Below, piece after piece: positions 1 to 9,315 of a stretch of DNA of 39,919 nt. The translations under genes and the position numbers were made by a program. The stretch is from Burkholderiales bacterium (GTDB taxonomy: Bacteria; Pseudomonadota; Gammaproteobacteria; Burkholderiales; Burkholderiaceae_C), in assembly GCA_005789825.1 (NCBI GenBank), contig SXWY01000060.1:1-39919 (forward strand). The letters run 5' to 3'. The notes below the pieces were generated by a model, which worked only from the letters and a program-made list of their open reading frames with translations, made no database searches and was not told the DNA's origin. The first letter of the stretch is position 1, and each line of letters starts with the position of its first letter.

Positions 1-189
1 CAAAAAGAGCTCAAAGCCATGCTCGATGCGCTGGCCAAAGGCGATGAGGTGGTCACCACCGGCGGCATGCTGGGCAAGATCGAGAAGCTGGGCGACAGCC
101 ACATTGGTCTGGATGTTGGCAATGGCGTGGTGTTGCAATTGCAGCGCAGCGCTGTGATTCAAGTGTTGCCCAAGGGTACGATCAAATAA
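1..189 (+). CDS. yajC: YajC, Sec translocase accessory subunit (partial, C-terminal part)
   Basis: The window opens inside this gene. Frame 1 reads 62 codons to a TAA stop, beginning QKELKAMLDALAKGDEVVTT. The segment VVTTGGMLGKIEKLGD followed by short beta-strand-like stretches is the conserved cytoplasmic domain of YajC, a small single-span membrane protein that associates with SecDF in the holotranslocon. The N-terminal membrane helix lies upstream of the window. secD starts 10 bases downstream, and yajC-secD-secF is the standard operon order, which supports the call. It is absent from the ORF track because its start is outside the window. Confidence 0.93.
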   Translation, partial: QKELKAMLDALAKGDEVVTTGGMLGKIEKLGDSHIGLDVGNGVVLQLQRSAVIQVLPKGTIK

Positions 190-199
190 AGCCATTGCC

Positions 200-2098
200 A
201 TGAACCGTTACGCACTCTGGAAATACCTGGTCATTTTGGTGGCTGTGCTGCTGGGCAGTTTGTACACATTGCCCAACTTTTTTGGCGAAGCGCCAGCGGT
301 TCAAGTCTCGCCAGGGCGCAGCAGTGCGAAAGTGGACCTCGATACCCAGGGCAAGGTCGAAGATGCGCTCAAAGCCGCCGGGCTCACACCGGCATTGATC
401 AGCCTTGAAAACAATTCGCTGCGCGTGCGGTTTGACACCACCGACCAGCAACTCAAAGCCAAAGATGCGATCCAACGCACGCTCAATACCGATGCCGAGA
501 ACCCGTCTTACATCGTGGCGCTGAACCTGATCGCGCGCACCCCGACATGGCTGGGTAGCTTGCGCGCCGCGCCCATGTATTTGGGTCTCGATTTGCGCGG
601 CGGTGTGCATTTCATGTTGCAAGTGGACATGCAAGCAGCGCTCAGCAAAAAGGCCGAAGCCACGGCGGGCGATTTGCGCACTGCGATGCGTGAAAAATCG
701 ATCCGCCACGGCGGCATTTCGCGCAACGACCAATCGATTGACATCGTATTTACCGACCCGGCTGTCGCAGCTGCTGCGACCGCCTTGATTCGTGACCAGT
801 TTCCTGAACTGGACGCCACCACCGCGCCCTCTTCAGGAGGCGATATAGGTATCAATGCCAAGCTCAAGCCTGAAGCCGCACGCCGTGTGCAAGACCAAGC
901 GCTGAAACAAAACATCACCACGCTGCACAACCGCATCAACGAACTTGGCGTGGCCGAGCCGGTGATACAGCAACAAGGGCTTGACCGCATCGTGGTGCAA
1001 TTGCCCGGGGTGCAAGACACCGCCAAAGCCAAAGACATTTTGGGGCGCACCGCAACGCTGGAAATCCGCATGGTCGAAGAAAGCAGCGAAGCGCGTTTGG
1101 CTGAAACAGGCAGTGGCATGGTGCCTTTTGGCACCGAAAAATACCTAGACCGCAACGGTCAGGGTGTGGTGGTGAAAAAGCAAGTGTTGCTGACCGGTGA
1201 AAATCTGACCGATGCCCAGCCGGGTTTCGACAACCAAACCCAAGAAGCCGCTGTCCACCTGACGCTGGACGCCAAAGGCGCACGCATTTTCAAAGACGTG
1301 ACCCGCGAAAACGTCGGCAAGCGCATGGCCATTTTGCTGTTTGAAAAAGGCAAAGGCGAGGTGGTGACGGCGCCGGTGATTCGCACAGAAATTGGTGGCG
1401 GACGGGTGCAGATTTCTGGCAGCATGAGTTCCATGGAAGCGGCCGATACCGCCTTGCTGCTGCGTGCCGGGTCACTGGCCGCGCCCATGGAAATCATCGA
1501 AGAACGCACCATCGGTCCGTCTCTCGGCGCTGAAAACATCGCCAAAGGCTTCAACAGTGTCACTTGGGGCTTTGCCGCTGTGGCTCTGTTCATGTGCATT
1601 TATTACATGTTGTTTGGTGTCATTTCAAGCATTGCGCTGGCGGTCAATTTGCTGCTCTTGGTCGCGGTGCTGTCGATGTTGCAAGCCACGCTCACACTGC
1701 CTGGTATGGCGGCGATGGCATTGGTGCTGGGCATGGCGATTGACGCCAATGTGCTGATCAATGAACGGGTGCGCGAAGAACTGCGCAACGGTGCGGCGCC
1801 GCAAACCGCCATCCACACCGGCTATGACCGTGCCTGGTCCACCATTTTGGATTCCAACGTCACCACCTTGATCGCCGGCTTGGCTTTGCTGGCCTTTGGC
1901 TCTGGTCCGGTGCGTGGGTTCGCGGTGGTGCATTGCTTGGGTATCCTCACCAGCATGTTCTCGGCGGTGTTTTTCTCACGCGGCTTGGTCAACCTTTGGT
2001 ATGGCCGACAAAAACGTTTGCAATCGGTGTCGATTGGCACGGTGTGGCGCCCCGACGACCTGACCCGCAAAACCATTGAAGGCGCCAAGGGCGACTGA
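200..2098 (+). CDS. secD: Protein translocase subunit SecD
   Basis: SecD works with SecF and YajC to use the proton motive force to pull secreted proteins out of the SecYEG channel on the periplasmic side. The protein has 632 residues, normal for proteobacteria. It shows an N-terminal membrane helix (about residues 8-27), the conserved DLRGGVHFML segment (131-140) at the start of the large periplasmic region, and a C-terminal block of hydrophobic helices (about 450-610). That block contains GMAIDANVLINERVREEL, the family signature with the conserved Asp in a membrane helix. The ATG at 200 lies 10 bases after yajC, and secF follows after 53 bases. Nothing looks truncated. Confidence 0.98.
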   Translation: MNRYALWKYLVILVAVLLGSLYTLPNFFGEAPAVQVSPGRSSAKVDLDTQGKVEDALKAAGLTPALISLENNSLRVRFDTTDQQLKAKDAIQRTLNTDAENPSYIVALNLIARTPTWLGSLRAAPMYLGLDLRGGVHFMLQVDMQAALSKKAEATAGDLRTAMREKSIRHGGISRNDQSIDIVFTDPAVAAAATALIRDQFPELDATTAPSSGGDIGINAKLKPEAARRVQDQALKQNITTLHNRINELGVAEPVIQQQGLDRIVVQLPGVQDTAKAKDILGRTATLEIRMVEESSEARLAETGSGMVPFGTEKYLDRNGQGVVVKKQVLLTGENLTDAQPGFDNQTQEAAVHLTLDAKGARIFKDVTRENVGKRMAILLFEKGKGEVVTAPVIRTEIGGGRVQISGSMSSMEAADTALLLRAGSLAAPMEIIEERTIGPSLGAENIAKGFNSVTWGFAAVALFMCIYYMLFGVISSIALAVNLLLLVAVLSMLQATLTLPGMAAMALVLGMAIDANVLINERVREELRNGAAPQTAIHTGYDRAWSTILDSNVTTLIAGLALLAFGSGPVRGFAVVHCLGILTSMFSAVFFSRGLVNLWYGRQKRLQSVSIGTVWRPDDLTRKTIEGAKGD

Positions 2099-2151
2099 CC
2101 CACACCACCGTCTGTCGCTGCGCAAGCGCGTTTGACGAACAAGGAAATAGC

Positions 2152-3111
2152 ATGGAATTTTTCAAAATCAAACGCGACATACCGTTCATGCGCCATGCGC
2201 TGATTTTCAACGCAGTGTCATTCATCACTTTTTTTATGGCGGTGTTTTTTCTCTTCAGCAGAGGTTTGCATTTGTCGGTTGAATTCACAGGTGGCACGCT
2301 GATGGAAGTCAGCTTCAGCCAACCGGTGGCACTCGACCCGATGCGCGAACGTATTGCTGCTTTGGGTTACACCGATGTGCAAGTGCAGCACTTTGGCTCG
2401 GCGCGCGATGTGCTGATCCGCATGCCTGCAGCCAAAGGGGCGACTGCCACCGAACAAAGTGCACGTGTGATGGCCGCGCTCCAACAAAACGACACGCAGG
2501 CCACGCTCAAGCGCACCGAATTTGTCGGTCCGCAAGTGGGCGATGAACTGGCGATCGATGGTTTGAAAGCATTGGCCTTCGTAGTGGTGGGCATCATGAT
2601 TTACCTCGCCATTCGTTTCGAATGGAAATACGCGGTCGCAGGCATCATTGCCAACTTGCATGATGTCATCATCATTCTGGGCTTTTTCGCCTACTTCCAA
2701 TGGGAGTTTTCTTTGCCCGTGCTGGCCGCTGTATTGGCTGTGCTGGGTTATTCGGTGAACGAATCGGTGGTGATTTTCGACCGGGTGCGGGAGAACTTTC
2801 GGCGCTTTCGCAAAATGAGCACGGTTGAAATCATCGACAACGCGATCACTTCCACCATCAGCCGCACCATCATCACGCACGGCAGCACCCAGTTGATGGT
2901 GCTGTCTATGTTGCTTTTTGGTGGCGCGACTCTGCACTACTTTGCGCTGGCTTTGACCATCGGTATCTTGTTTGGTATTTATTCGTCGGTGTTTGTGGCA
3001 GCCGCCATTGCCATGTGGCTGGGTATTCGCCGCGAAGATTTGATCAAGGTGGTGAAAAAAGACGGCCCGGAAGAAGACCCGAACGATCCGAATGCGGGAG
3101 CAGTGGTTTAA
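2152..3111 (+). CDS. secF: Protein translocase subunit SecF
   Basis: Partner of SecD in the SecDF-YajC membrane complex that assists late steps of protein export. The 319-residue protein has a first membrane helix around residues 18-38 and then VEFTGGTLMEVSF, the SecF counterpart of the SecD DLRGG motif. It continues with a periplasmic domain and five C-terminal hydrophobic segments that include LGYSVNESVVIFDRVRENFR, the conserved SecF signature. A GGAA-type ribosome site (caaGGAAatagc) precedes the ATG at 2152. It is the last gene of the yajC-secD-secF unit; the next gene, smg, is convergent and its stop lies 15 bases away. Confidence 0.98.
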   Translation: MEFFKIKRDIPFMRHALIFNAVSFITFFMAVFFLFSRGLHLSVEFTGGTLMEVSFSQPVALDPMRERIAALGYTDVQVQHFGSARDVLIRMPAAKGATATEQSARVMAALQQNDTQATLKRTEFVGPQVGDELAIDGLKALAFVVVGIMIYLAIRFEWKYAVAGIIANLHDVIIILGFFAYFQWEFSLPVLAAVLAVLGYSVNESVVIFDRVRENFRRFRKMSTVEIIDNAITSTISRTIITHGSTQLMVLSMLLFGGATLHYFALALTIGILFGIYSSVFVAAAIAMWLGIRREDLIKVVKKDGPEEDPNDPNAGAVV

Positions 3112-3126
3112 GCGCAGTCACCGTGC

Positions 3127-3615
3127 TCAATGGGCCAAACGGTCTTGGTTGTCGTCACACAATTCATCGAGCACCAACGCATCTGGCTCAATGCCAGCAC
3201 TCCAAAACACCATCAGCACGATGATTTTCAAATCGTCCAAGCCCACAGGGTGATCGGTCACGGCCATGGCGCGGTCCACCACGATTTCACGCATTTGCGC
3301 TGACATGATGCCCGCGTTTTCTAAAAAGGTGACAAAGCCCAAACCTTCAGCACCCAAGTGTTTTTGCTCGGCTTCGGAATACACCCGCATACTCAGCGGG
3401 GATTGCGCATAGGCAGATGGAACGCGTTGCGGGTGCAGCTGAATCAAGTCCGCGTGTTGAGCAGCGCTGTTGAGTCCCGCCAACCAAGACAAAGCTTGTT
3501 GAATTTCTTCGGCGTCAAATCCTGCAGCACTGAGTTTGCGACCCAGAAGCGGCAATTCGGGACAAACGTCACCACGCCAGTAGTGTTCGTACACGTATAC
3601 GAGGACATCGAACAT
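3127..3615 (-). CDS. smg: Smg family protein (DUF494)
   Basis: A 162-residue protein starting MFDVLVYVYEHYWRG, closely matching the start of E. coli Smg (MFDVLMYLFETY), with the family pattern PLSMRVYSEAEQKHLGAEGLGF in the middle and LDDLKIIVLMVFW near the end. The molecular role of Smg is not established. The ORF track extends 17 codons upstream to 3666, but the family start is the Met at 3615, so I use that. It lies 90 bases downstream of dprA on the same strand, the conserved dprA-smg pairing found across gamma- and betaproteobacteria. It converges on secF. Confidence 0.93.
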   Translation of the reverse strand: MFDVLVYVYEHYWRGDVCPELPLLGRKLSAAGFDAEEIQQALSWLAGLNSAAQHADLIQLHPQRVPSAYAQSPLSMRVYSEAEQKHLGAEGLGFVTFLENAGIMSAQMREIVVDRAMAVTDHPVGLDDLKIIVLMVFWSAGIEPDALVLDELCDDNQDRLAH

Positions 3616-3705
3616 GGCTGCAATATAACCGTTTTCAAAAACACGGGAACAACCGCATGTGTGCATGGTTTTTTAACCCGCATATCTGGCCTGTGTTGCT
3701 AGCAA

Positions 3706-4869
3706 TCAATACAGCCGTTGGTACCCACCCCCTGGCATGGCCGCCACGCGGTTGCTGTCTTGCAATTGTTGCAACGCCATCAAAGCATCTTCCAGAGTAA
3801 GCCCAGTTTGCAACAACAACGATTCAAAGTGTTGAGGTTCATGACCCAGCGCTTTGCACACCGCTTGCTGATGGGGGTCTGTCGGCAAATTGTCTGGGGA
3901 AGCTTTTGCAAGATCGCGCAGACCTTGGGTGATAAACGGCAATTCCTCCAAAACATCTTGCGCGTTTTCAACCAGCTTGGCGCCTTGCCGAAGCAGCGCA
4001 TGGCAACCGCGCGACAACACCGAATGGATAGACCCGGGGATGGCGAAAACTTCTTTGCCTTGCGACAGCGCCAAATCTGCCGTGATCAGTGAACCCGATT
4101 TCAACGCCGCTTCCACCACCAACACACCATGGCTCAAACCTGCAATCAAACGATTTCGTCGCGGGAAATGGTGCGGCAATGGCGGTGTGCCCGGCGGCAA
4201 TTCGCTCAGCAACCAACCGTGTTGCGCCACTTGCCTGGCCAAGCTGTGGTTTTGCCGTGGGTAGACGCGATCTAAGCCTGTACCCACCACAGCGACCGTG
4301 GCACAACGGTGGTTGCTGGCGCACTCCAATGCCCCGTGGTGCGCGGCTGCGTCGATACCCATGGCCAACCCCGAGACAATGCAACAACCCGACTGTTGCA
4401 GCTCGTTGGCAAAACGGCGCGCGTTTTCTTTGCCCTGCGGCGTGGGATTGCGACTGCCCACCACCGCCACGCCCTGCCAGCAGGCTTGTTGCAACTGGCC
4501 CTGTGCGTACAACACCAACGGTGGTTCCTCTATGTCGCGCAGACTGGCGGGATAACGTGGGTGGTCCCAAGTCCAAACCTCTTGCTGCATACTTGGCAGG
4601 GTTTGCGCCAGCCAAGCTTGGGTGCGCGCACACACCGCTTCCCACTCTGGCGGAATGCGCTGCAAAGAATGCGCCTGTGCCTCCGAAACAAACCGCTGCA
4701 ACGCTGAAACAGGTTGCGCAAAGACCGCGCTTGGGTGACCAAATTCGCGAACCAATGTGTGCTTCGTTTGTGTACCTGACAAAGAAGTCATGTCCAAGCG
4801 CAACCAGTCGCGCCAGTGGCTGTGCCCCTGGTGGTCGTCGACGTGATCTGGGTGTGAAGAACTGTCCAT
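3706..4869 (-). CDS. dprA: DNA-processing protein DprA (Smf)
   Basis: DprA binds incoming single-stranded DNA during natural transformation and loads RecA onto it. From the chosen Met at 4869 the protein has 387 residues. The Rossmann-fold core is clear: VAVVGSRNPTPQGKENA (about 134-150), SGLAMGIDAAAHHGAL (166-181), then VVGTGLDRVYPRQN and the FPRRNRLIAGLS motif. The last 80 or so residues resemble the winged-helix domain seen in many DprA proteins (LGHEPQHFESLLLQTGLTLEDALMALQQLQ region). The ORF track starts 36 codons earlier at 4977, but that leader is not family-like. Presence of dprA alone does not prove that the organism is naturally competent. Confidence 0.95.
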   Translation of the reverse strand: MDSSSHPDHVDDHQGHSHWRDWLRLDMTSLSGTQTKHTLVREFGHPSAVFAQPVSALQRFVSEAQAHSLQRIPPEWEAVCARTQAWLAQTLPSMQQEVWTWDHPRYPASLRDIEEPPLVLYAQGQLQQACWQGVAVVGSRNPTPQGKENARRFANELQQSGCCIVSGLAMGIDAAAHHGALECASNHRCATVAVVGTGLDRVYPRQNHSLARQVAQHGWLLSELPPGTPPLPHHFPRRNRLIAGLSHGVLVVEAALKSGSLITADLALSQGKEVFAIPGSIHSVLSRGCHALLRQGAKLVENAQDVLEELPFITQGLRDLAKASPDNLPTDPHQQAVCKALGHEPQHFESLLLQTGLTLEDALMALQQLQDSNRVAAMPGGGYQRLY

Positions 4870-4995
4870 TGAAATCCATCCCGCAGCTGTTTGCCGCAAG
4901 CTTAGGCAGACCGACGCACGAGCGGAAAACCGCCACTGCTTTTTTATGAAACCGTTGCGCGCCTGCGGGGTTTTCAAAAAAGCGACAATAAGGGC

Positions 4996-5505
4996 ATGGC
5001 TTTACTACCCATTCTGTCTTACCCCGATCCACGACTGCATACCGTCGCCAAACCTGTTGCAGTGGTCGATGAGCGCATACGCGCATTGGCTGCTGACATG
5101 CTCGAGACCATGTACGACGCCAAGGGCGTGGGATTGGCCGCTACCCAAGTCAATGTGCACGAACGCATGCTGGTGCTGGATGTCTCTGAAGAACGCAATC
5201 AACCTCAGGTGTTGATCAATCCCGAGTTGGTGTGGGCCAGCGAAGACCGGGTTAAGAATGAAGAAGGTTGTTTGTCAGTCCCCGGCATATTCGACGGTGT
5301 GGAAAGACCGGCTCGGGTCAAGGTACAGGCACTCAACGAACAGGGCGAATCCATCACCATAGAAGCCGATGGTTTGCTGTCCATATGCATCCAACATGAA
5401 ATGGACCATTTGATGGGCAAAGTCTTTGTCGAGTACTTGTCGGTACTCAAACGCATGCGCATCAAAAGCAAATTGCTCAAAGCCCAACGCGAACTCGAGC
5501 GCTGA
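4996..5505 (+). CDS. def: Peptide deformylase
   Basis: Removes the N-formyl group from nascent proteins in the cytoplasm, using a bound metal ion. All three catalytic motifs are present: GVGLAATQ (44-51), EGCLSVP (90-96, metal-ligand Cys) and QHEMDH (133-138, two His ligands and the catalytic Glu). The length of 169 residues is typical. The ATG is preceded closely by ataAGGGc, and the gene is divergent from dprA across a 126-base spacer. fmt begins 3 bases after the stop, so the formylation and deformylation enzymes of the N-terminal Met cycle are co-transcribed, as in most proteobacteria. Confidence 0.98.
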   Translation: MALLPILSYPDPRLHTVAKPVAVVDERIRALAADMLETMYDAKGVGLAATQVNVHERMLVLDVSEERNQPQVLINPELVWASEDRVKNEEGCLSVPGIFDGVERPARVKVQALNEQGESITIEADGLLSICIQHEMDHLMGKVFVEYLSVLKRMRIKSKLLKAQRELER

Positions 5506-5508
5506 TTC

Positions 5509-6468
5509 ATGCGCTTGGTTTTCGCCGGAACCCCGGAGTTTGCGCGCACGGCGCTCGCTGCAGTACATGCGGCGGGACACGACATCGCTTTGGTCATGAC
5601 ACAACCTGACCGGCCCGCCGGGCGGGGCATGAAGCTACAAGCCTCTGCGGTCAAACAATACGCCATCGAACACCAGTTACCGTTGATCCAACCGGCGAGC
5701 TTGCGTCTGGATGGCAAGCACGCCGCAGACGCATTGCAGGCTCAGCAAACCATCGCAGACAGCGGCGCGCAAGCCATGGTGGTGGTGGCCTACGGTTTGT
5801 TGTTGCCCGATTGGACTTTGCACAGCGTGCCGCTGGGTTGCTTGAATATCCACGCGTCGCTGCTGCCACGTTGGCGCGGTGCTGCACCCATACAACGCGC
5901 CATCGAAGCCGGTGACAAAGAAACCGGTGTGTGCATCATGCACATGGACGCCGGATTGGACACTGGGCCGGTGCTGATGCGAGAAAGCCTGGCTATCGCC
6001 GACACAGACACAAGCACCCATCTGCACCACAAATTAGCCGTATTGGGTGCGCGTTTGATTGTGGACACGCTGGGTTCGTTCTCTCAGCTCAACGCCCAAG
6101 TGCAATCCACCGAAGGCGTGACCTACGCTGCCAAAATTTTGAAAGAAGAAGCGCTGATCGATTGGCGCCAGCCCGCCAGCGTTTTGTCGCAACGCATTCG
6201 GGCGTTTGACCCATTTCCTGGCGCACACACCGTGCTTAACCAGCAAACACTCAAAGTCTGGTCCGCATCCGCACTGACCGATTACACCCACGCAACACCT
6301 GGCACCGTGCTGCGTTTGCATGCTGACGCACTGGATGTGGCTTGTGGGCAAGGCGTGCTGCGTATTCACCAGTTGCAAAAACCCGGTGGCAAGCGCATTA
6401 GCGCCGCTGAGTTTTTACACAGCCAGCCCGTGACCGTTGGTTGGGTTTTGGGCGAGGCGTGCCACTGA
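5509..6468 (+). CDS. fmt: Methionyl-tRNA formyltransferase
   Basis: Transfers a formyl group from 10-formyltetrahydrofolate to initiator Met-tRNA. The 319-residue protein begins MRLVFAGTPEFA and carries the folate-binding and catalytic stretch LNIHASLLPRWRGAAPIQ. Asn113, His115 and Asp151 (within MDAGLDTGP) line up with the known catalytic Asn, His and Asp of the family. The C-terminal third, starting near YAAKILKEEALIDW, is the tRNA-contacting OB-fold domain. It starts 3 bases after def and is followed 3 bases later by azlC, so translation is probably coupled along this unit. Confidence 0.98.
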   Translation: MRLVFAGTPEFARTALAAVHAAGHDIALVMTQPDRPAGRGMKLQASAVKQYAIEHQLPLIQPASLRLDGKHAADALQAQQTIADSGAQAMVVVAYGLLLPDWTLHSVPLGCLNIHASLLPRWRGAAPIQRAIEAGDKETGVCIMHMDAGLDTGPVLMRESLAIADTDTSTHLHHKLAVLGARLIVDTLGSFSQLNAQVQSTEGVTYAAKILKEEALIDWRQPASVLSQRIRAFDPFPGAHTVLNQQTLKVWSASALTDYTHATPGTVLRLHADALDVACGQGVLRIHQLQKPGGKRISAAEFLHSQPVTVGWVLGEACH

Positions 6469-6471
6469 ACG

Positions 6472-7206
6472 ATGTTTTTTGATCCCGCCAACTTTCGCCA
6501 TCCGGCATTTCGCCAAGGCATGGTCGACACCCTCAAGGTAGCCCCCGGTATTTGGGCTTGGGGTTTGATGACCGGTGTGGCCATGGTGCAAGCGGGCCTG
6601 GGTCCCGCCATGTCGACGCTGATGACCTTGCTGGTCTATGGCGGCAGCGCGCAACTGGCAGCCATTCCGCTGTTGGGAGCAGGCGCACCCGCTTGGGTGA
6701 TATTGGCCACCGCGTTTTGCGTGAATTTGCGTTTTGCGGTGTTCAGTTTGCATTTGCGCCAATACATGATGGCATGGCCTCGCTGGCAACGTTTGTCCAT
6801 TGGCTATTTCATCGCCGACCTGAACTATGTGCAATTTGTTGAACGCTACCCCCAACCCGCCACCCACCCTGACGATCAGCGCAGCGAAATGGCGTATTTG
6901 TGCGGCAACTGTTTTTTGAACTGGATAGGTTGGCAAGTCGCGAGCTTGATGGGCATTGTGTTGGCAGCGCAAATACCCTTGCAATGGGGCTTGGGCTTTG
7001 CCGGCGTATTGGCATTGGTCGGCATCTTGTGTTCCCTGAGTCAGTCGCGCATGCGGGTGATTTCACTGGCGGTCTCAGGCACTGCCGCGGTGGCTGCGTT
7101 TGCGCTGCCCTTGCGTTTGAATATTCTGGTGGCCATCGCCGCTGCGGTGGCCGTCTGCTTGTTGATCGAACGCACATCGCTGGCGGACAAAAAGGCCAAC
7201 TCCTGA
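6472..7206 (+). CDS. azlC: AzlC family branched-chain amino acid export permease
   Basis: Large subunit of a two-component AzlCD exporter; family members are linked to efflux of branched-chain amino acids or their analogues, but the substrate here is inferred only. The 244-residue protein is almost entirely hydrophobic, with the family pattern GLMTGVAMVQAGLGP, TLLVYGGSAQLAAIPLL and ATAFCVNLRFAVFSLHLR, and about seven likely membrane helices. It starts 3 bases after fmt and its stop overlaps the azlD start by one base (TGATG), so AzlC and AzlD are almost certainly made together. In E. coli the gene after fmt is rsmB; here this exporter takes that place. Confidence 0.9.
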   Translation: MFFDPANFRHPAFRQGMVDTLKVAPGIWAWGLMTGVAMVQAGLGPAMSTLMTLLVYGGSAQLAAIPLLGAGAPAWVILATAFCVNLRFAVFSLHLRQYMMAWPRWQRLSIGYFIADLNYVQFVERYPQPATHPDDQRSEMAYLCGNCFLNWIGWQVASLMGIVLAAQIPLQWGLGFAGVLALVGILCSLSQSRMRVISLAVSGTAAVAAFALPLRLNILVAIAAAVAVCLLIERTSLADKKANS

Positions 7207-7544
7207 TGGAATGGTCAGATGCGTTCATCGCCGTGGGCTTGGGTGTCATCACGCTGGTGACGCGGTGTTTTTTCTTCATCTCCCAACGAGAACTGCCGTT
7301 TCCTGCATGGGCGCAACGCGGCTTGCAGTACGCGCCCATCGCCGCGCTTACCGCCGTGGTGGTGCCTGAGATTGTGGTGAGCCATGGCGCTTTGGTAACC
7401 ACTTGGATGGACGCGCGATTGTTTGGCGCTGCTGCAGGTGCCAGTTTTTATTTCTACAAGCGCGGACAAGGCCAGGCCGTGCTGGGCACCATCATCGTCG
7501 GCATGGCGGTGTATTTGCCGCTGCATATTGGTTTGGGTTGGTGA
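7206..7544 (+). CDS. azlD: AzlD family small transport subunit
   Basis: Small 112-residue membrane partner of AzlC. It starts MEWSDAFIAVGLGVITLVTR and shows AzlD features: RGLQYAPIAALTAVVVPEI and a hydrophobic C-terminal segment ending IVGMAVYLPLHIGLGW, giving three to four predicted helices. The ORF track lists a much longer frame from 6900; the correct start is the ATG at 7206, which overlaps the azlC stop by one base. No terminator-like hairpin is obvious in the 121 bases before pgk. Confidence 0.88.
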   Translation: MEWSDAFIAVGLGVITLVTRCFFFISQRELPFPAWAQRGLQYAPIAALTAVVVPEIVVSHGALVTTWMDARLFGAAAGASFYFYKRGQGQAVLGTIIVGMAVYLPLHIGLGW

Positions 7545-7665
7545 ATATTCCTACGTGCAAGCGCACCGCACTCCAAGCGCTGTCTCCAAGTAGTTTTCAT
7601 ATAGAACCCGCTCCACACCCCCTCCGCCTAAAATGCCACAAAACATCCACACGGAGACAAACCCC

Positions 7666-8856
7666 ATGCAAATCATCCGCTTCGCCGATCTGTGCGCACA
7701 GGGCCAAGCCCGTGGCAAGCGCGTGTTCATCCGCGCTGACTTGAATGTGCCGTTCGACGATCATGGCCATATTTCCGAAGACACGCGTATCCGTGCGTCG
7801 GTACCCGCGATCCAAATGGCGCTGGACGCCGGGGCTGCGGTCATGGTCACTTCGCATTTGGGTCGCCCCAGCGAAGGCGCGTTCAAGCCCGAAGACTCCC
7901 TGGCACCGGTGGCCAAACGTTTGGCCGAATTGCTGGGCCGCGATGTGCCTTTGGTGGCTGATTGGGTTGACGGCGTGTCGGTTGCCGCCGGTCAGGTGGT
8001 GATGCTGGAAAACTGCCGGGTCAATGTGGGCGAAAAGAAAAACAACGAATCGCTGGCCAAACAAATGGCGGCGTTGTGCGACATCTTTGTGAACGACGCA
8101 TTTGGCACCGCACACCGCGCCGAGGGCACGACCTACGGCATCGCGCAGTTCGCTGCCATCGCTTGTGCCGGACCTTTGCTGTCCGCTGAAATCGATGCCA
8201 TCACCCAAGCCTTGGCTGCACCCAAGCGCCCCCTGGCCGCCATCGTGGCAGGCTCCAAGGTCAGCACCAAGCTCACTATTTTGCAAGCGCTGTCGCGCAA
8301 TGTGGACCAATTGATCGTCGGCGGCGGCATTGCCAATACCTTCATGCTGGCGGCGGGTTTGAAGATCGGCAAAAGCTTGGCCGAACCCGACCTGATCGGT
8401 GAAGCCAAAGCCGTCATCGACGCCATGAAGGCGCGCGGTGCCGAGGTGCCGATTCCCACCGATGTGGTGTGCGCCAAAACCTTTGCGGCGAACGCGCAGG
8501 CCACGGTGAAAAAAGCCACTGAAGTGGCCGACGACGATTTGATTTTGGACATCGGCCCAGACACCGCCACGCGCTTGGCCACGCAACTCAAAGCCGCCGG
8601 CACGATTGTGTGGAACGGCCCAATGGGTGTGTTTGAGTTTGATGCATTTGAAAACGGCACCAAAGTGGTGGCGCATGCGATTGCCGAATCTTCTGCGTTC
8701 AGTATCGCCGGTGGTGGCGACACGTTGGCGGCGATTGCCAAATACGGCATCGAAGCCCAGATCGGTTACATCTCGACAGGCGGTGGCGCGTTCTTGGAAG
8801 TGCTGGAAGGCAAAACCTTGCCCGCGTTTGAAATACTGATGAAGCGCGCAGCTTGA
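7666..8856 (+). CDS. pgk: Phosphoglycerate kinase
   Basis: Glycolytic and gluconeogenic enzyme that interconverts 1,3-bisphosphoglycerate plus ADP and 3-phosphoglycerate plus ATP. From the chosen start the protein has 396 residues, the usual size. It shows the N-terminal substrate motif [14 protein letters not shown], the HLGRPSEG loop, [13 protein letters not shown], the hinge-region [22 protein letters not shown] and the C-terminal nucleotide motif GGGDTLAAI. The ATG at 7666 has a clear ribosome site (cGGAGAcaaacccc), so I prefer it to the track start 11 codons upstream. pyk and fba lie downstream on the same strand, separated by a minus-strand insert of three genes. Confidence 0.97.
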   Translation: MQIIRFADLCAQGQARGKRVFIRADLNVPFDDHGHISEDTRIRASVPAIQMALDAGAAVMVTSHLGRPSEGAFKPEDSLAPVAKRLAELLGRDVPLVADWVDGVSVAAGQVVMLENCRVNVGEKKNNESLAKQMAALCDIFVNDAFGTAHRAEGTTYGIAQFAAIACAGPLLSAEIDAITQALAAPKRPLAAIVAGSKVSTKLTILQALSRNVDQLIVGGGIANTFMLAAGLKIGKSLAEPDLIGEAKAVIDAMKARGAEVPIPTDVVCAKTFAANAQATVKKATEVADDDLILDIGPDTATRLATQLKAAGTIVWNGPMGVFEFDAFENGTKVVAHAIAESSAFSIAGGGDTLAAIAKYGIEAQIGYISTGGGAFLEVLEGKTLPAFEILMKRAA

Positions 8857-8874
8857 ACCGCATGCAGTGAAAGC

Positions 8875-9315
8875 TCAGGGCACCGCAAACTTTTCCTTAC
8901 ATCTATTGAGGATGTAAAACTTGAAAAAGAGTTTGTCTTGACCTGTTTTGTCTTTGGCAAATGCCCACAGCTGCTCAATCACCCAGGTTTGGACCTGCCG
9001 GTTGATCGCATCTGCTTCCATGTTGTCTGCTTGGACAGGGATATTTTGCAAAGCCTGGGTTTTGAATGCATCGTGCTTGGCTTGCATCTCTTGCAAACGT
9101 TTCGCTTGCTCACCAGGGTTGTCTCTGGTTTGGTGATTCATCAACTTGAGCGCGTCGCTGTAACGCTCTGTTTGCGACGCAAACTGGGTGCCCGCGGCGG
9201 CGCATGAACTGCGCGCTAAGGCGATGGGGTCTGGGCTGTTTTGAGCAAACAAGACATTCGCACCAGCCAACCACAGCAAAACCGCAGCCAGTGATCGTGC
9301 AAAGATGGGATGCAT
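8875..9315 (-). CDS. Small exported protein of unknown function, two cysteines
   Basis: I do not recognise the family. From the Met at 9315 the product has 146 residues. A signal peptide is evident: a short basic N-terminus, the hydrophobic stretch LAAVLLWLAGANVLFA, and likely cleavage after residue 24. The mature part is hydrophilic, mostly helical in appearance (QAKRLQEMQAKHDAFKTQ), and holds just two Cys (Cys38 and Cys139), which could form one disulfide in the periplasm. The ORF track extends the frame into the desaturase; the real start overlaps the desaturase stop by one base (TGATG), so the two are translationally linked. It is convergent with pgk, with an 18-base gap. Confidence 0.7.
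   Translation of the reverse strand: MHPIFARSLAAVLLWLAGANVLFAQNSPDPIALARSSCAAAGTQFASQTERYSDALKLMNHQTRDNPGEQAKRLQEMQAKHDAFKTQALQNIPVQADNMEADAINRQVQTWVIEQLWAFAKDKTGQDKLFFKFYILNRCKEKFAVP

Noticed and set aside
3968-5086. 372-residue minus-strand frame overlapping dprA and the def start
   Set aside because: It is the same strand as dprA in another frame, is rich in Arg, Ala and Gly as expected of shadow frames, and shows no family motif, whereas DprA motifs are intact in the overlapping frame.
7597-8676. 359-residue minus-strand frame opposite pgk
   Set aside because: Shadow of pgk, with no recognisable domain and the same composition bias as other antisense frames here.
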